Source: Alistipes sp. Zagget8
Lineage (GTDB): Bacteria > Bacteroidota > Bacteroidia > Bacteroidales > Rikenellaceae
Direction of reading: 5' to 3'
Assembly (NCBI GenBank): GCA_001941065.1
Contig: MSHJ01000010.1
Coordinates: 186,001-250,000 of the forward strand
DNA: 64,000 bases
Shown here: piece after piece, positions 45,609-52,310 of the stretch
How positions within the stretch are numbered: position 1 is the first letter of the stretch
Layout: each line of letters starts with the position of its first letter
Program-made: the position numbers and the translations under genes
The notes under the pieces: generated by a model
What the model was told of the DNA's origin: nothing
Seen by the model: only the letters and a program-made list of their open reading frames with translations
The model's database searches: none

Positions 45609-46495
45609 TTTTTCTTCTTTTTAGGTGGTGCGGCGTGCGCCTTCGGTGCCGGAGCGACCGATGCCGGCACCGTCTCGGGCCGTGTGGCACCCCGCCAGAT
45701 CATATAGATACCCAGCAGGATGAAAGGGATGCTGAGCCACTGGCCCATGTCGAGCGTCCATCCCAGTTCGAAAGGCTCCTGCTCGGTTTTGATGTATTCG
45801 ATGAAGAAGCGCGTGAGAAAAGTGCCTATCAGTCCTATCCCGAAGAGGATGCCCGGACGGCGCCGCGCCGTGTCTTTCTTGTAGTAGAGCCAGCAGAGGA
45901 TACCGAAGGTCGCCAGGTAACACAGCGCCTCGTAAATCTGCGTCGGATGCACCGCCGCGGGGGCAAACTCCGTGACCCATTTGTGCGAACGGATGAACTC
46001 GAAGCCCCAGGGCAGCGTGGTCGCCTGCCCGAATATCTCCGAATTGAAGAGGTTGCCCAGCCGCACGATGGCCCCGCCGATGCCCACCGGAATCATGATA
46101 CGGTCCAGCGACCAGATGTAGGGCAGTTTGTTCTTGCGCGAGAATAACCACAGGCCGATCAGCAGGCCGATGGCCGCACCGTGGCTGGCCATGCCGCCGT
46201 CGCGGAAACCCGTGATGATGGTCCACGGTTTCGAGAGGTAGTCCATCGTGTCGTAGAAGAGGCAGTGACCCAGTCGTGCGCCGAGAATCGTGGCGAGCGT
46301 GCCGTAGATGAATATCGACTCGGAGACCTTCGAAGGGAGTCCCTCGCGTTTGCAGAAATTATCGAAGAATTTAGCTCCGATCAGGATGGCCAGTGCCCAC
46401 ATCAGGCCATAATACCGGATGTCCAGCGACCCGATGGCGAAAAACACCGGATCGAAATCCCAGACGATGGATAGCGGTTGTGACAGTAAAATCAT
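45605..46495 (-). CDS. lgt: Prolipoprotein diacylglyceryl transferase
   Basis: 296 residues, seven hydrophobic segments. It adds diacylglycerol to the lipobox Cys of prolipoproteins, the first step for the many lipoproteins in this window. DIRYYGLMWALAI and the catalytic region GARLGHCLFYD near residue 90, then GGMASHGAAIG and the VHPTQIYEAL block are Lgt signatures. The C-terminal 25 residues are an unusual Ala/Pro-rich tail ending in five Lys. Four bases overlap the next gene. Confidence 0.95.
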   Translation of the reverse strand: MILLSQPLSIVWDFDPVFFAIGSLDIRYYGLMWALAILIGAKFFDNFCKREGLPSKVSESIFIYGTLATILGARLGHCLFYDTMDYLSKPWTIITGFRDGGMASHGAAIGLLIGLWLFSRKNKLPYIWSLDRIMIPVGIGGAIVRLGNLFNSEIFGQATTLPWGFEFIRSHKWVTEFAPAAVHPTQIYEALCYLATFGILCWLYYKKDTARRRPGILFGIGLIGTFLTRFFIEYIKTEQEPFELGWTLDMGQWLSIPFILLGIYMIWRGATRPETVPASVAPAPKAHAAPPKKKKK

Positions 46496-46578
46496 TTATT
46501 TAAGTTGTTTCTTTATTCAACCCCGATTCCTTTTCGGACGGTCGTAGTTGCCGCCTCCGGCGTCGTTTACAAGTCTGC

Positions 46579-46674
46579 CCCAGCTAAGAGCCGGGTTTTA
46601 GGAGCGGTGCACGGGTATTGACCTTCCAATCCGGTTCTGCGCTTCCACCACTTATAAGCCGTTTCTTAAACGGC
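46579..46674. repeat. REP/BIME-like double hairpin (copy A) in the lgt/kinase intergenic region
   Basis: Two 17-base hairpins (7-bp arms, 3-base loop) at 46579-46595 and 46658-46674 flank 62 bases. The left one is followed by TTTTAG; the right one is preceded by CTTATAA, a degraded inverse of the same signal. The left stem has one A-C mismatch on the + strand that becomes a G-U pair on the minus strand. The rest of this 269-base gap (46496-46764) holds no ORF I can support. Confidence 0.55.
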
Positions 46675-46764
46675 CCTCGGAAGGGGCTTGTCGCGACGCA
46701 ACCGGGTTTTCGGCCAAAGTATCAACTGGGGTGTCAGCCAAGTTCCCGGCCCAAACGGTTCAGG

Positions 46765-47814
46765 TTACTTTATCTCCTGCAGATTCACTTTTTTCAGCGT
46801 GAAGGAGAAGGTGCTGCCCACTCCCGGCTCGCTGCGAACCGTAATCCGCTCGCCGTGCGCCTCGACGATGTGCTTGACGATGGCCAACCCGAGTCCCGTG
46901 CCGCCCTGCTCCCGCGAACGGCCCTTATCCGTGCGGTAGAAGCGTTCGAAGACACGCGGCAGGTCCTCCTTGCCGATTCCCGAACCGTTGTCCTCGACCT
47001 CCACCAGTATCTTGTCGAGCATGTCGCGGAAATGGATGCGTGTCATGCCGCCCTCCTTGCCGTAACGCACCGAGTTGATGATGAGGTTGACGAACACCTG
47101 TCCGATATAGTGCTTGTCGGCCAGCACCCAGAAGGGCGACGGCAGGTTCTCGGCCCCTTTGACCGTGATCTTGATTCCCTTTTTGTCGGCCTCCATCTCG
47201 GCCTGCTCGGCAATCTCCTTGGCCAGCGCCACGACGTCGAATTTCTCCAGGTTGAGCTTGTTCATGCTACTCTCCAGCTTCGAAATGGTATCGAGGTCAT
47301 TGACGATATTAATCAGGCGGTCGATGCTCTTTTCGGCGCGTTCGAGGTACTTGCGGTTGATCAGTTCGTCCTCCAGCCCGCCGTCGAGCAGGGTCGAAAT
47401 ATAGCCCTGGATATTGAAAATCGGGGTTTTCAGTTCATGCGCCACATTGCCCAGATACTGCTTGCGGAAGCACTCGGCCTCCTTCAGCCGGGCGATCTCC
47501 CGGTCGTTGGTGTCGGCCCATGCCGTGAGCTCCTCGCCGATGTTCTCTACACGCTTATCCTTGAGTTCGGAGAATATCTCGTTGGTGTGCACGTCGCGCG
47601 AAAGCACGATCGAGTAGATCGGCTTGAGCTTGTAAGCCACATACTTGCGGATGATGAACAGCGCCGCGAGCGCCACCACGACAAACACGCCGACCGACGT
47701 GCAGAGCGTGATCCACCACACGACGTCCAGCAACGTCATGCCCACGGCCACGATGACCGCGGCGAGCAGGGCAATCCACAGCGACGCCCCCTCCTTCGTT
47801 TTGATGTGCACCAT
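46765..47814 (-). CDS. Sensor histidine kinase (PhoR-like), orphan
   Basis: 349 residues. Two membrane helices (residues 12-55, no large periplasmic loop), then a HAMP-like/linker region and the kinase core: phospho-accepting His in NVAHELKTPIFNIQGY, N box NLIINSVRYGKEGG, G1 VEDNGSGIGKEDL, F box RVFERFYRTDKGRSREQGGTGLGLAIVKHI. Short periplasmic exposure suggests sensing within the membrane or cytoplasm. No response-regulator gene is adjacent; in Bacteroidota the partner of this type is often elsewhere. It is followed downstream by lgt after 269 bp. Confidence 0.9.
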   Translation of the reverse strand: MVHIKTKEGASLWIALLAAVIVAVGMTLLDVVWWITLCTSVGVFVVVALAALFIIRKYVAYKLKPIYSIVLSRDVHTNEIFSELKDKRVENIGEELTAWADTNDREIARLKEAECFRKQYLGNVAHELKTPIFNIQGYISTLLDGGLEDELINRKYLERAEKSIDRLINIVNDLDTISKLESSMNKLNLEKFDVVALAKEIAEQAEMEADKKGIKITVKGAENLPSPFWVLADKHYIGQVFVNLIINSVRYGKEGGMTRIHFRDMLDKILVEVEDNGSGIGKEDLPRVFERFYRTDKGRSREQGGTGLGLAIVKHIVEAHGERITVRSEPGVGSTFSFTLKKVNLQEIK

Positions 47815-47824
47815 AAATTCGGGT

Positions 47825-48421
47825 TTACTTCATGTAGTTTTTCATCAGCCGGGCGATGTACTTGCCCACGATGTCGAACTCGAGGTTCACCACCGATCCC
47901 ACGTCGATCCGGCAGAAATTCGTATGCTCGAAGGTGTAGGGAATGATCGCCACGCGGAACGACGACTCCTTCGAGTCGCAGACCGTGAGGCTCACGCCGT
48001 TCACCGTCACCGAGCCCTTCTCGACCGTGCACAGCCCATCGCCCTGCGGCTCGTACTCGAAGGTGAAATACCAACTGCCGTCGGCGTCCTCCCGGGCCGT
48101 GCAGACGGCCGTCTGGTCGACGTGTCCCTGCACGATATGGCCGTCCAGCAGGGCATCGGGCTTCATCGAGCGTTCGAGGTTGACCAGGTCGCCCTCTTTC
48201 AGCAGCCCGAGGTTGCTGCGGTCGAGGGTCTCCTTCATGGCCGTCACGGTATAAGTGTCCTCCGTGATGTCCACAACTGTCAAACATACGCCGTTATGTG
48301 CTATGCTCTGATCGATTTTCAACTCCTTGCAGAAATCCGCACGCAGGGTAAAATCCTTGTTCTGACGGTCCGTCCGGACCGCCACGACCTCCGCCGTGCG
48401 TTCCACGATGCCTGAAAACAT
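47825..48421 (-). CDS. ribE: Riboflavin synthase, alpha subunit
   Basis: 198 residues. It disproportionates two 6,7-dimethyl-8-ribityllumazine molecules into riboflavin and the pyrimidinedione. MFSGIVERTAEV at the N-terminus and two lumazine-binding repeats are visible: first IDQSIAHNGVCLTVVDI, second VEKGSVTVNGVSLTV, each with a conserved (S)xxxxGVxLTV core. No other rib gene is close. Ten bases before the histidine kinase gene. Confidence 0.94.
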   Translation of the reverse strand: MFSGIVERTAEVVAVRTDRQNKDFTLRADFCKELKIDQSIAHNGVCLTVVDITEDTYTVTAMKETLDRSNLGLLKEGDLVNLERSMKPDALLDGHIVQGHVDQTAVCTAREDADGSWYFTFEYEPQGDGLCTVEKGSVTVNGVSLTVCDSKESSFRVAIIPYTFEHTNFCRIDVGSVVNLEFDIVGKYIARLMKNYMK

Positions 48422-48426
48422 ACGCT

Positions 48427-49056
48427 TTAACTGTTTATGATCAATTTGCCCTTCACTTTGTAAACCGCGACTATATCGCTGACATTCAGCAGAATGTCAT
48501 CATAATTCTCGCGATCCCCGGCCACCAGGCGGACTTTGTCCTCCTCGTCGGCGGCCCGAACTATCCGCAAAGTTACAATTTTTCGGGAGACAATCGCATA
48601 TTCACCCCCGGGAATAATCGCATCCCGGTCTACGGCTTTCAGCAGCACCACCGTGCCGGGAGGCACGAGTGCGCCCATCGCGCGGCCCGTGTAGCTCATC
48701 GCCAGGTCGCACGGCCCCACCGGAGGCAGGATCAGGTTGCTTTGCGGCTCGAGGTGTTCGAGATGTTCCAGCCCGTGCTCGACATCCACGTCGTAAAAAG
48801 GTATCTGGGGACCGCGCGTCCGTTCGTCGGCGAACATCTGTCCTTCGCCCGTGAGCAGCCACAATTTGTCCACCTGAGGAAATTTAGCAACGATCCGGTC
48901 GGCGACATCGAGCGAAATGCCGTTGTTGCCCCGTTTGATCTGGTAAAGATTTTCCCCTCGCGCAAGGCCGATATGCCGTGCGAAATAGTTCGTCGACATA
49001 TTAGCCCATTTAATCACAGCCTCGATTCTTTGCCAATTATTCTGCTTTTCCCGCAT
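48427..49056 (-). CDS. HTH transcriptional regulator with S24/LexA-like domain lacking the catalytic Ser
   Basis: 209 residues from the ATG at 49056; longer frames run into the tRNA gene. Residues 5-60 form an XRE-type HTH (MSTNYFARHIGLARGENLYQIKRGN). Residues 115-205 look like the S24 peptidase fold, but where LexA/CI proteins have GDSM this protein has TGRAM (YTGRAMGALVPPGTVV), so the nucleophilic Ser seems to be missing and self-cleavage is unlikely. No phage genes are nearby; it may be a domesticated repressor or a stand-alone stress regulator. Confidence 0.75.
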   Translation of the reverse strand: MREKQNNWQRIEAVIKWANMSTNYFARHIGLARGENLYQIKRGNNGISLDVADRIVAKFPQVDKLWLLTGEGQMFADERTRGPQIPFYDVDVEHGLEHLEHLEPQSNLILPPVGPCDLAMSYTGRAMGALVPPGTVVLLKAVDRDAIIPGGEYAIVSRKIVTLRIVRAADEEDKVRLVAGDRENYDDILLNVSDIVAVYKVKGKLIINS

Positions 49057-49098
49057 TTTTTTCGTATAATTAATTTTTTTTTGCATCTTTGCACTCCC

Positions 49099-49173
49099 GG
49101 TCCCGTAGTTCAATGGATAGAATATAAGATTCCGGTTCTTACGATATGGGTTCGATTCCCGTCGGGACTACCA
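49099..49173 (+). tRNA. tRNA-Arg(CCG)
   Basis: A complete 75-base cloverleaf with encoded CCA: acceptor GGTCCCG/CGGGACT, D arm GTTC-AATGGATA-GAAT, anticodon stem TAAGA/TCTTA with loop TTCCGGT giving anticodon CCG, T arm ATGGG-TTCGATT-CCCGT. It reads CGG (Arg). The first acceptor pair is G-U. A terminator follows directly. Confidence 0.93.
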
Positions 49174-49208
49174 GGCACAAGTGCGGAAATCCGCGCTTGT
49201 GCTTTTTT
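49174..49208 (+). terminator. tRNA-Arg terminator
   Basis: GGCACAAG pairs with CTTGTGC, with an inner GCGG/CCGC helix and a T-run. Confidence 0.85.
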
Positions 49209-49396
49209 ATTTTGTCACACGGAATCGGATTCACGTTCTTTTATCCAACAAAAATAGTAACAAATTTCAATCAGGCAATAAAAAATAGCACTTTTAGTCG
49301 CTCGAATAAAACATTCGGCTCAACAACAATAAGGAGGCCCGCACTTTCCGTGCGAACTTCCCTCATGCAATAAATGTGCGATTTGCGAAATTTGTT

Positions 49397-50695
49397 TTAA
49401 AATGAGAGGCGCACACCCAGTCTCAGGGTCAGCGTAAGCGGATAATCTGTCCGGGCGGTTTTCAGAGCGGTCTCCGTAAAATAATACGACGCTTCGGGTT
49501 CGAAATAGAGCCCTACGACACCGCCCAGCCGGTACTGCGCACCGGCCGCGGCAAGGGCCGACCACTGCACGCCCGGTTCGTCCATGGATTTCGAACCGAA
49601 CTTGGCGGAGACGCATTTTTCGACCATGCCTCCCGCACCTATATATAATGAGAACCTTCCGCGTTCCAGGAACTGCCAGTTCATGCGCAGGGGGACACCG
49701 ATAAAATGGAGCTTCTGGCTCACATCCTCCGAGGAGTATTTCACCGTCACATCCGAGCGCAGCAGCGTGTAGTTCACACCGCTTTCGAGCGAGAGCCCGT
49801 GTGCGAACTCTTTGCGCACGGAGAGTCCGAAACTCAGCGGCTGGTGGTGGCGGAACGAATTTTCACTGTAATCGCCGCGAGCCATGAGCGACAAGTTGTC
49901 GCCGTTCCCGACGATCGACGAAACGTCGTTCGACACCGAGGAGTACATCCGCGGAGCGGCACCGTCCCCGCCGGTAGCTCCCGACACGCCGCCGGCCGCA
50001 AAGGCCGACAACGAGGCTTTTTTACGCGGGGGCTTGTACGCCGCGAGCGGTTCATCGTAATACGATGTCCGGGCCGACACTCCGGCCGACGAACGGGTCG
50101 CAGAACGTTTTTCCGCCGTTTTTTCCGCCGGCTGCGCCGTCTCTGCAGTCTCCTGCTTTGCGGAAGCGCGGTCCGTCCCAGCCTCTCCGGCGGTCGCTGC
50201 CGCCGTTTCCGTAACAGCCGTTTGCGCCGTCTCCGCCGCCGGAGCCGTTTCTGCCACAGGCTTCACCGCTGCGGCAAGCAGCGTCTGCCGCACGGCGGCA
50301 GGGGTCGCCGCGCGTTCAGGAGCTAACCCCACGGCCTGCGCGAGCGTCTCCTGCACGGATTCCGCTTCGCGGGACTGCGGCATGGTTACCGCGGTTGCGT
50401 CCTCTCCCACTGTCGATGCGATAACATTCCCATCATTTTCCAACGCCTTGTCCGGCCGGAGCATATAATCACCTGCAACGACACCGAGCAGAACGACAGC
50501 GGCAGCGGCAGCAATCCGCGGCCAATAGATCCGCCACACGGAACCGCGGGGCGCAGCCTCCTCCGGAGCCCGAAGCTCCGGGGCCGCACCGCCCAGTTCG
50601 CGTTCCAGACGCTCCCAGCCTCCTGCCGGGGGCGGGAGCTCAGCGTCGCGGAGCGCGTTCCGCATGACATCGGTCCAATCTTTATTTTGTTTCAT
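49397..50695 (-). CDS. Predicted dual-membrane-spanning anti-sigma factor (Dma-like) with C-terminal outer-membrane beta-barrel
   Basis: 432 residues. A short cytoplasmic region (1-55, MKQNKDWTDVMRNALRDAELP) of the kind found in anti-sigma factors, one inner-membrane helix (about 60-77, RIAAAAAVVLLGVVAGDYML), a long disordered Ala/Thr/Glu-rich periplasmic linker (about 85-215), and from about residue 217 an outer-membrane beta-barrel with alternating strands ending in RLGVRLSF, a C-terminal Phe as used for barrel insertion. The gene follows the ECF sigma gene by 6 bp on the same strand. Fused inner-membrane anti-sigma and outer-membrane barrel proteins (Dma) are known in Bacteroides; this fits that plan. 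No signal peptide is present, consistent with a cytoplasmic N-terminus. Confidence 0.82.
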   Translation of the reverse strand: MKQNKDWTDVMRNALRDAELPPPAGGWERLERELGGAAPELRAPEEAAPRGSVWRIYWPRIAAAAAVVLLGVVAGDYMLRPDKALENDGNVIASTVGEDATAVTMPQSREAESVQETLAQAVGLAPERAATPAAVRQTLLAAAVKPVAETAPAAETAQTAVTETAAATAGEAGTDRASAKQETAETAQPAEKTAEKRSATRSSAGVSARTSYYDEPLAAYKPPRKKASLSAFAAGGVSGATGGDGAAPRMYSSVSNDVSSIVGNGDNLSLMARGDYSENSFRHHQPLSFGLSVRKEFAHGLSLESGVNYTLLRSDVTVKYSSEDVSQKLHFIGVPLRMNWQFLERGRFSLYIGAGGMVEKCVSAKFGSKSMDEPGVQWSALAAAGAQYRLGGVVGLYFEPEASYYFTETALKTARTDYPLTLTLRLGVRLSF

Positions 50696-50701
50696 AACGT
50701 T

Positions 50702-51256
50702 TCAATGCGTATCCAAATACTCCCTGATCTTGCGGGCCAGCATGGCCCGGGCGCGGAACAACTGCGAAGAGGAGCTTTTCTCGTTGATTCCCAGCATTTG
50801 GGCGATCTCCCGGTGGGAATACTCCTCGATGCAGTAGAGGTTGAATACCGCGCGGTAGCCTTCGGGCAACTCCCCCACGAACTGCATCAGCACGTCTCGC
50901 GGAACCCTTGCCATCTCCGACACGTCGGGCTCGGCGACCTCCGCCGCGGCCTTTCCTTCGTCGAGGGCCACGCTTCCCAACTTGTTGCGGTTGCGTATCC
51001 ACTCGAGCGCGACGTTCACGGTGATGCGTTCGATCCAGGCCCTGAGCGATCCGGGTCCGCGGTAAGCGAACCGGTCGAAGGCACCGTATATCTTCAGGAA
51101 AGCGTCGTGAAGCAGGTCTTCGGCCGTGGACCGGTCCCCGGAGTAGCGCATACAGATTGCCAGCAAACGGCCTGCATAGCGGTCGTACAACTCCCTGCGG
51201 GCTGTATCGTCCCCCTTCCTGCACCCTTCGGCCAGTATCTGTTCCTCCATTGGCAT
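50702..51256 (-). CDS. ECF-type RNA polymerase sigma factor
   Basis: 184 residues from the ATG at 51256, which lies just downstream of a promoter-like motif; the longer frame would begin inside that motif. Sigma region 2 is GDDTARRELYDRYAGRLLAICMRYSGDRSTAEDLLHDAFLKIY and region 4 is LPEGYRAVFNLYCIEEYSHREIAQMLGINEKSSSSQLFRARAML. No region 3, so ECF class. Its stop is 6 bp before the anti-sigma-like gene, the standard arrangement for a sigma/anti-sigma pair. Likely controls itself and the divergent NigD-like gene. Confidence 0.92.
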   Translation of the reverse strand: MPMEEQILAEGCRKGDDTARRELYDRYAGRLLAICMRYSGDRSTAEDLLHDAFLKIYGAFDRFAYRGPGSLRAWIERITVNVALEWIRNRNKLGSVALDEGKAAAEVAEPDVSEMARVPRDVLMQFVGELPEGYRAVFNLYCIEEYSHREIAQMLGINEKSSSSQLFRARAMLARKIREYLDTH

Positions 51257-51271
51257 TACCAGTTCACTTAT

Positions 51272-51300
51272 ATAAATGCAGCAGGGGTCAAAAGACTGCA
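51272..51300 (-). promoter_or_regulatory. Putative ECF promoter of the sigma/anti-sigma operon
   Basis: TGCAGT (51300-51295), 17 bases, then ATTTAT (51277-51272) on the minus strand. The start codon is about 16 bases further. The same pattern precedes the divergent NigD-like gene. Confidence 0.6.
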
Positions 51301-51325
51301 CGGCGCTAAAAAAATTTATTTTTCA

Positions 51326-51354
51326 TGCAGTATTTCGCCCTGCCGGACGTTTTA
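51326..51354 (+). promoter_or_regulatory. Putative ECF promoter of the NigD-like gene
   Basis: TGCAGT (51326-51331), 17 bases, GTTTTA (51349-51354). The spacer shares TTT-C/T-G and CCCTGC with the minus-strand copy. The ATG is 32 bases downstream. Confidence 0.6.
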
Positions 51355-51385
51355 AGAGCGAAAGGTAACATAAAATACGGAAATT

Positions 51386-52114
51386 ATGAAAAAATTTGGT
51401 TTATTCCTTATCGCGGCTATGGCCGTCTTCGCGTTTACTTCCTGCAACGACGACACCGACGGCGATTACCCGAGATACACGCCGCTTATCACAACCGTCC
51501 ACACCCTCGGAGGGGAAGCGGACGAAGCCAGCGCGGACTACTATTTCCAGCGCGACAACGGAGAAAAGCTCTACCCGGGCGACAAGTCCCGCGTTCCAAA
51601 CTACAGAGGCAAGGAGCGCCAGCGGGCTATCATCTGGTTCAACCTCCTGAAGGAGAGTGTGCCCGATTACGACTACAACATCGCGCTCTATGCCGTCGAT
51701 GAAATCTTCACCGGCAAGGCGCAGGTCGTGAACACGGGCGAGGAGCTCGAGGAGCTGGGTACGGCCAAGACGGGCTTCCAGGACGGGACGTTCAACCTCT
51801 CGAAAGAGTGGCTGACCTTCTCCGCGCTCTACGCCGTGCGTGACAACAGCAAGCACACGTTCACGCTGGCCGTGGACGAGTCGGGAACGACTGAATTCAA
51901 AGAGAGTGCCGAGGGTTATCTCGATGTCGTGGTGCGCCACGACGCCGGAGGCGACACGGGCGGTTACGACAACGGTTTCTACATTTCGTTCGACCTCACG
52001 GACATCGCCGACAAACTGGAAGGCATGAAGGGCCTCAACCTGCTCCTTCCGACCCGTGAAAACGGCGACAAGGAGCTCAAAATCGATTTTAAAGATCTGC
52101 CGCAGGAGAAGTAG
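51386..52114 (+). CDS. NigD-like lipoprotein
   Basis: 242 residues. Signal peptide with lipobox FAFTSC (Cys about 20) followed by N-D-D-T-D, which favours export to the outer membrane. Residues 30-110 match the NigD N-terminal OB-like domain (YTPLITTVHTL, RAIIWFNLLKE), and residues 130-240 the C-terminal beta-sandwich (LNLSKEWLTFSALYAV-like, FYISFDLTDI). Function of NigD proteins is unclear, though a NigD-family protein has been tied to vesicle formation under sigma/Dma control in Bacteroides. Divergent from the sigma gene with a shared promoter motif. Confidence 0.85.
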   Translation: MKKFGLFLIAAMAVFAFTSCNDDTDGDYPRYTPLITTVHTLGGEADEASADYYFQRDNGEKLYPGDKSRVPNYRGKERQRAIIWFNLLKESVPDYDYNIALYAVDEIFTGKAQVVNTGEELEELGTAKTGFQDGTFNLSKEWLTFSALYAVRDNSKHTFTLAVDESGTTEFKESAEGYLDVVVRHDAGGDTGGYDNGFYISFDLTDIADKLEGMKGLNLLLPTRENGDKELKIDFKDLPQEK

Positions 52115-52137
52115 CCACTCCCGGAGGCAGAACCTGT

Positions 52138-52163
52138 CCCGGTCCGCCACATCGCGGGCCGGG
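52138..52163 (+). terminator. Hairpin after the NigD-like gene
   Basis: CCCGGTCCG pairs with CGGGCCGGG around an 8-base loop; T-run weak (ATTCTTTA). Confidence 0.6.
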
Positions 52164-52254
52164 ATTCTTTATGCCTGCGGAGCACGGCAGGAGGGATTTT
52201 CGGACGATCGTCCCGGAAATTTGTACGATATGTTCAATCCGGACGGCGTATCGC

Positions 52255-52285
52255 TTGTAAATTTGGCTTCGGAAAAGTATCTTTG
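52255..52285 (+). promoter_or_regulatory. Promoter of the GH3 beta-glucosidase gene
   Basis: TTG at 52255-52257, 20 bases, TATCTTTG at 52278-52285; 25-base leader. Confidence 0.75.
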
Positions 52286-52310
52286 AACTTAAAACCGAAA
52301 CCCCTGAAAG

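Noticed and set aside
49075..49085. T9 run before the tRNA gene as a phase-variable tract
   Set aside because: Outside the chosen coding sequence; AT-rich upstream DNA is expected there.
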